This document shows, piece after piece, positions 6,384 through 7,792 of a DNA stretch of 7,792 nucleotides. Within the stretch, counting starts at the first letter, position 1. Each line of letters opens with the position of its first letter. Under the pieces are notes generated by a model. It was not told the DNA's origin. It made no database searches and was given only the letters and a program-made list of their open reading frames with translations. The DNA comes from Calditrichota bacterium (GTDB lineage: Bacteria > Zhuqueibacterota > Zhuqueibacteria > Zhuqueibacterales > Geothermadaptataceae), in contig QQUM01000779.1 in assembly GCA_008501545.1 (NCBI GenBank), positions 1 to 7,792 on the forward strand, in the 5' to 3' direction. The translations under genes and the position numbers were made by a program.

Positions 6384-6481
6384 TCGTTTCCGGAGGGACT
6401 CTATAGAATAAAATTTTAAACAGAACCAAGGATGCTTATGCAAATTCACTGCGATAAATTGCAATCAAAAGTTTGCTTGCT

Positions 6482-7030
6482 CTACCGGCCATAAGTCGCA
6501 GTAAAACTCGCTTTTTCCAATGCATTTGCATTAAGCATGTAGCCGATGAGCGCAGCGGTGGCATCTGCAGGTAAATCGATTTTCCCGACTTTCAATGCAA
6601 ATACGGTGAAAATGTACCGATGTGGTTTGTGGCCTTCCGGAGGACAGGCACCACCAAAGGCCTTGGTACCAAAATCGGTGCGCCCATGCACAGCACCTTC
6701 CGGCAGCATTTTCCCGGAGACATCACCGGCGCCTTCGGGCAATTCTGTGACATTCGCTGGAATATTGTACACCAACCAATGCCACCAACCTGAACCTGTT
6801 GGTGCATCCGGATCATAAACTGTAACTGCATAGCTCATTGTGCCCTTCGGGGCGCCTCGCCATTGCAGGGCCGGTGAAATATTTTTACCACTGCATCCAA
6901 AGCCATTATAAACTTGTTTTTCAGTGAGAACTTTGTCGATGGATGAGCTGGTGAGCTTGAATTCTCCAGCATAAGCAATGCTTGTTACAACAGCAAAAAC
7001 GAACATGATACCAAGAATTTTCTTCAACAT
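6482..7030 (-). CDS. Secreted PEBP / YbhB-YbcL family protein
   Basis: A 182-residue protein. Residues 1-21 form a signal peptide ending AYA, so the mature protein of about 161 residues is exported. The mature part is a full phosphatidylethanolamine-binding-protein fold: ISPALQW (51-57), DPDAPTGSGWWHWLVYNIP (73-91) lining the ligand pocket with Asp73, Asp75 and His84, and GGACPPEGHKPHRY (126-139). Bacterial members (E. coli YbhB and YbcL, annotated as Raf kinase inhibitor-like) bind anionic groups and have no settled role; the name does not imply kinase regulation here. The ATG at 7030 has AAAGGA about 8 bases upstream. It appears to be a single-gene unit, flanked on both sides by related palindromic repeats. 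Family assignment is secure. Confidence 0.93.
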   Translation of the reverse strand: MLKKILGIMFVFAVVTSIAYAGEFKLTSSSIDKVLTEKQVYNGFGCSGKNISPALQWRGAPKGTMSYAVTVYDPDAPTGSGWWHWLVYNIPANVTELPEGAGDVSGKMLPEGAVHGRTDFGTKAFGGACPPEGHKPHRYIFTVFALKVGKIDLPADATAALIGYMLNANALEKASFTATYGR

Positions 7031-7429
7031 GATCCAATCCTTTCAGATGAGTCGAAATATATTTGCTTATAATTTAATGAGAATTCGAAAAAAGATTTTT
7101 ATGATTTGACTTACCAAATATCACGAGAGCAAAAGCGTCCCGCTGAGCGTAACACACGTTGTCCTCTCCCGCTTGGTTTGAGCCGGATTCAGACTGGAAA
7201 CTTGGCCGGAAAGTCATTTTTTACCGTCATTCCCAAATGCTTTTATTGGGAATCCAACATGTGTTGAGGCTGGGCAATGATGGATTCCCAATAAAAGCAT
7301 GACGGAATGACGAAATCCGGGACTTTCCGGCCGGACTTCTAGCTCCCAGGAATTCAACCATTTCTTCTCCAATTATTGCATCGATCTTACGTTAATTTAA
7401 GAAAATAATTGTCGTATAAAAAAATTTAT
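7031..7429. other. Intergenic region with one large palindrome
   Basis: No gene is supported in these 399 bases. The part next to the PEBP gene (7031-7120) is AT-rich and should contain its promoter, though I cannot pick -35 and -10 boxes with confidence. The middle is occupied by the palindrome at 7204-7332, and 7381-7429 is AT-rich trailer of the epimerase gene without a clear terminator hairpin. Confidence 0.6.
7204..7332. repeat. Large palindromic (MITE-like) element, copy 2
   Basis: A 129-base imperfect palindrome. The outer arms GGCCGGAAAGTC (7204-7215) and GACTTTCCGGCC (7321-7332) pair perfectly for 12 bases, and inner arms at 7237-7256 and 7281-7300 (ATGCTTTTATTGGGAATCCA and its complement) pair perfectly for 20 bases around a 24-base loop. 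Between them are GTCATTCC / GGAATGAC strings. The right half (7251-7312) recurs at 6323-6383. It encodes no protein and shows the features of a non-autonomous palindromic repeat; obvious target-site duplications were not found. Confidence 0.85.
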
Positions 7430-7792
7430 TCAAGCAGAATGTAATTTCCGGTAATCCGCATCCACAATTTCGCGAATACCCTCCATATATGGCGTCGGTT
7501 TCAGATCGAATGCCTTCTCAAATTTATCTGAGTGGAAAACATATTCACCTTCATACTGGTACATCATTTCCGGCATCTCCCGCATGATGGGAACGAACAG
7601 ACCAAGCAATTTTATGATAAACCTTGAAGCAACCTGGTATTTCGGTTTTTGTCCCATCTCTTTTGCAATCACTTCGATCCATTCTTTTCCGGTCATGGGA
7701 TTGCCTGCTGTTGGTAAATGCCAAACCTGGTTGTAGGCTTTATCCGTATTTCCCAGCAAGGCTGTCGCTTTTGCTGCATCGGGGGTGTAGGT
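7430..7792 (-). CDS. NAD-dependent epimerase/dehydratase (SDR), C-terminal part
   Basis: The last 121 residues are visible; the N-terminus, with the Rossmann NAD(P)-binding domain and the catalytic Tyr/Lys, lies beyond position 7792. The visible part reads through to the edge in frame (TYTPDAAKATALLGNT) and shows the pattern of the C-terminal substrate-binding region of extended SDRs: VWHLPTAGNPMTGKEWIEVIAKEMG, then a hydrophobic helix (FIIKLLGLFVP), and VFHSDKFEKAFDLKPTPYMEGI near the end, where family members commonly close with an IRE helix. It would act on a nucleotide sugar or a related hydroxy/keto substrate; the substrate cannot be told from this fragment. No neighbour in the window explains its role. 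Confidence 0.8.
   Translation of the reverse strand, partial: TYTPDAAKATALLGNTDKAYNQVWHLPTAGNPMTGKEWIEVIAKEMGQKPKYQVASRFIIKLLGLFVPIMREMPEMMYQYEGEYVFHSDKFEKAFDLKPTPYMEGIREIVDADYRKLHSA

Larger units (their letters stand above)
5976..6481. other. Repeat-rich intergenic region without genes
   Basis: This 506-base gap between the PEBP gene and the dioxygenase gene holds a short tandem repeat (6010-6034) and several overlapping palindromes (6109-6383), listed separately. Short open frames exist on both strands but they are built from the palindromes and have no protein-like composition or ribosome binding sites, so no gene is called. The dioxygenase promoter probably lies between 5976 and 6110. 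No convincing terminator with a T-tail follows the PEBP stop codon. Confidence 0.65.

Noticed and set aside
6211..6429. 72-codon minus-strand open frame in the repeat region
   Set aside because: It runs through the palindromes at 6259-6383, has no ribosome binding site and an Arg/Phe-rich composition typical of translated repeats.
2019..7332. CRISPR array
   Set aside because: The repeats are palindromic, scattered and of different sequences; there are no regularly spaced direct repeats with unique spacers.

Overview
This is a bacterial window in which every recognisable gene lies on the minus strand, so the reading order is from high to low coordinates. Two genes are cut by the window edges. 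Several products carry Sec-type signal peptides, and the intergenic gaps are rich in palindromic repeats with GTCATTC/GAATGAC ends. I cannot name the organism. The gene mix and repeat style would suit an environmental lineage with a large accessory genome, but that is only an impression.

Region 7792-5124 holds housekeeping or catabolic genes: the C-terminal end of an SDR-type NAD-dependent epimerase/dehydratase (7430-7792), a secreted PEBP/YbhB-like protein (6482-7030) with related palindromic repeats on both sides, and an apparent two-gene unit. That unit is a DODA/LigB-type extradiol dioxygenase (5172-5975) followed after 45 bases by an exported PhoD-like metallophosphatase (3537-5126). The phosphatase has a helical N-terminal extension and lacks the usual active-site cysteine.

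Region 3536-2685 holds a perfect 15-bp inverted repeat just upstream of the Shine-Dalgarno of a conserved four-helix membrane protein of unknown function (2755-3312). A clear rho-independent terminator (2685-2730) closes that unit.

Region 2423-1 is the most interesting part: an apparent operon of a small Trypco2-like protein (2124-2423), a cytoplasmic trypsin-like serine protease with an intact His-Asp-Ser triad and a roughly 280-residue helical C-terminal extension (481-1929), and a MoxR-type AAA+ ATPase that runs off the window (1-476). This set matches the trypsin/MoxR/VMAP class of NTP-dependent conflict (probable anti-phage or self/non-self) systems, which as I recall was predicted by comparative genomics. 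A VMAP or vWA protein gene would be expected just beyond position 1. The likely logic is that the ATPase and its partner sense and gate activation, the Trypco2 protein acts as adaptor, and the protease is the effector. The protease C-terminal region is very AT-rich and the ATPase GC-rich, so the module looks compositionally patchy.
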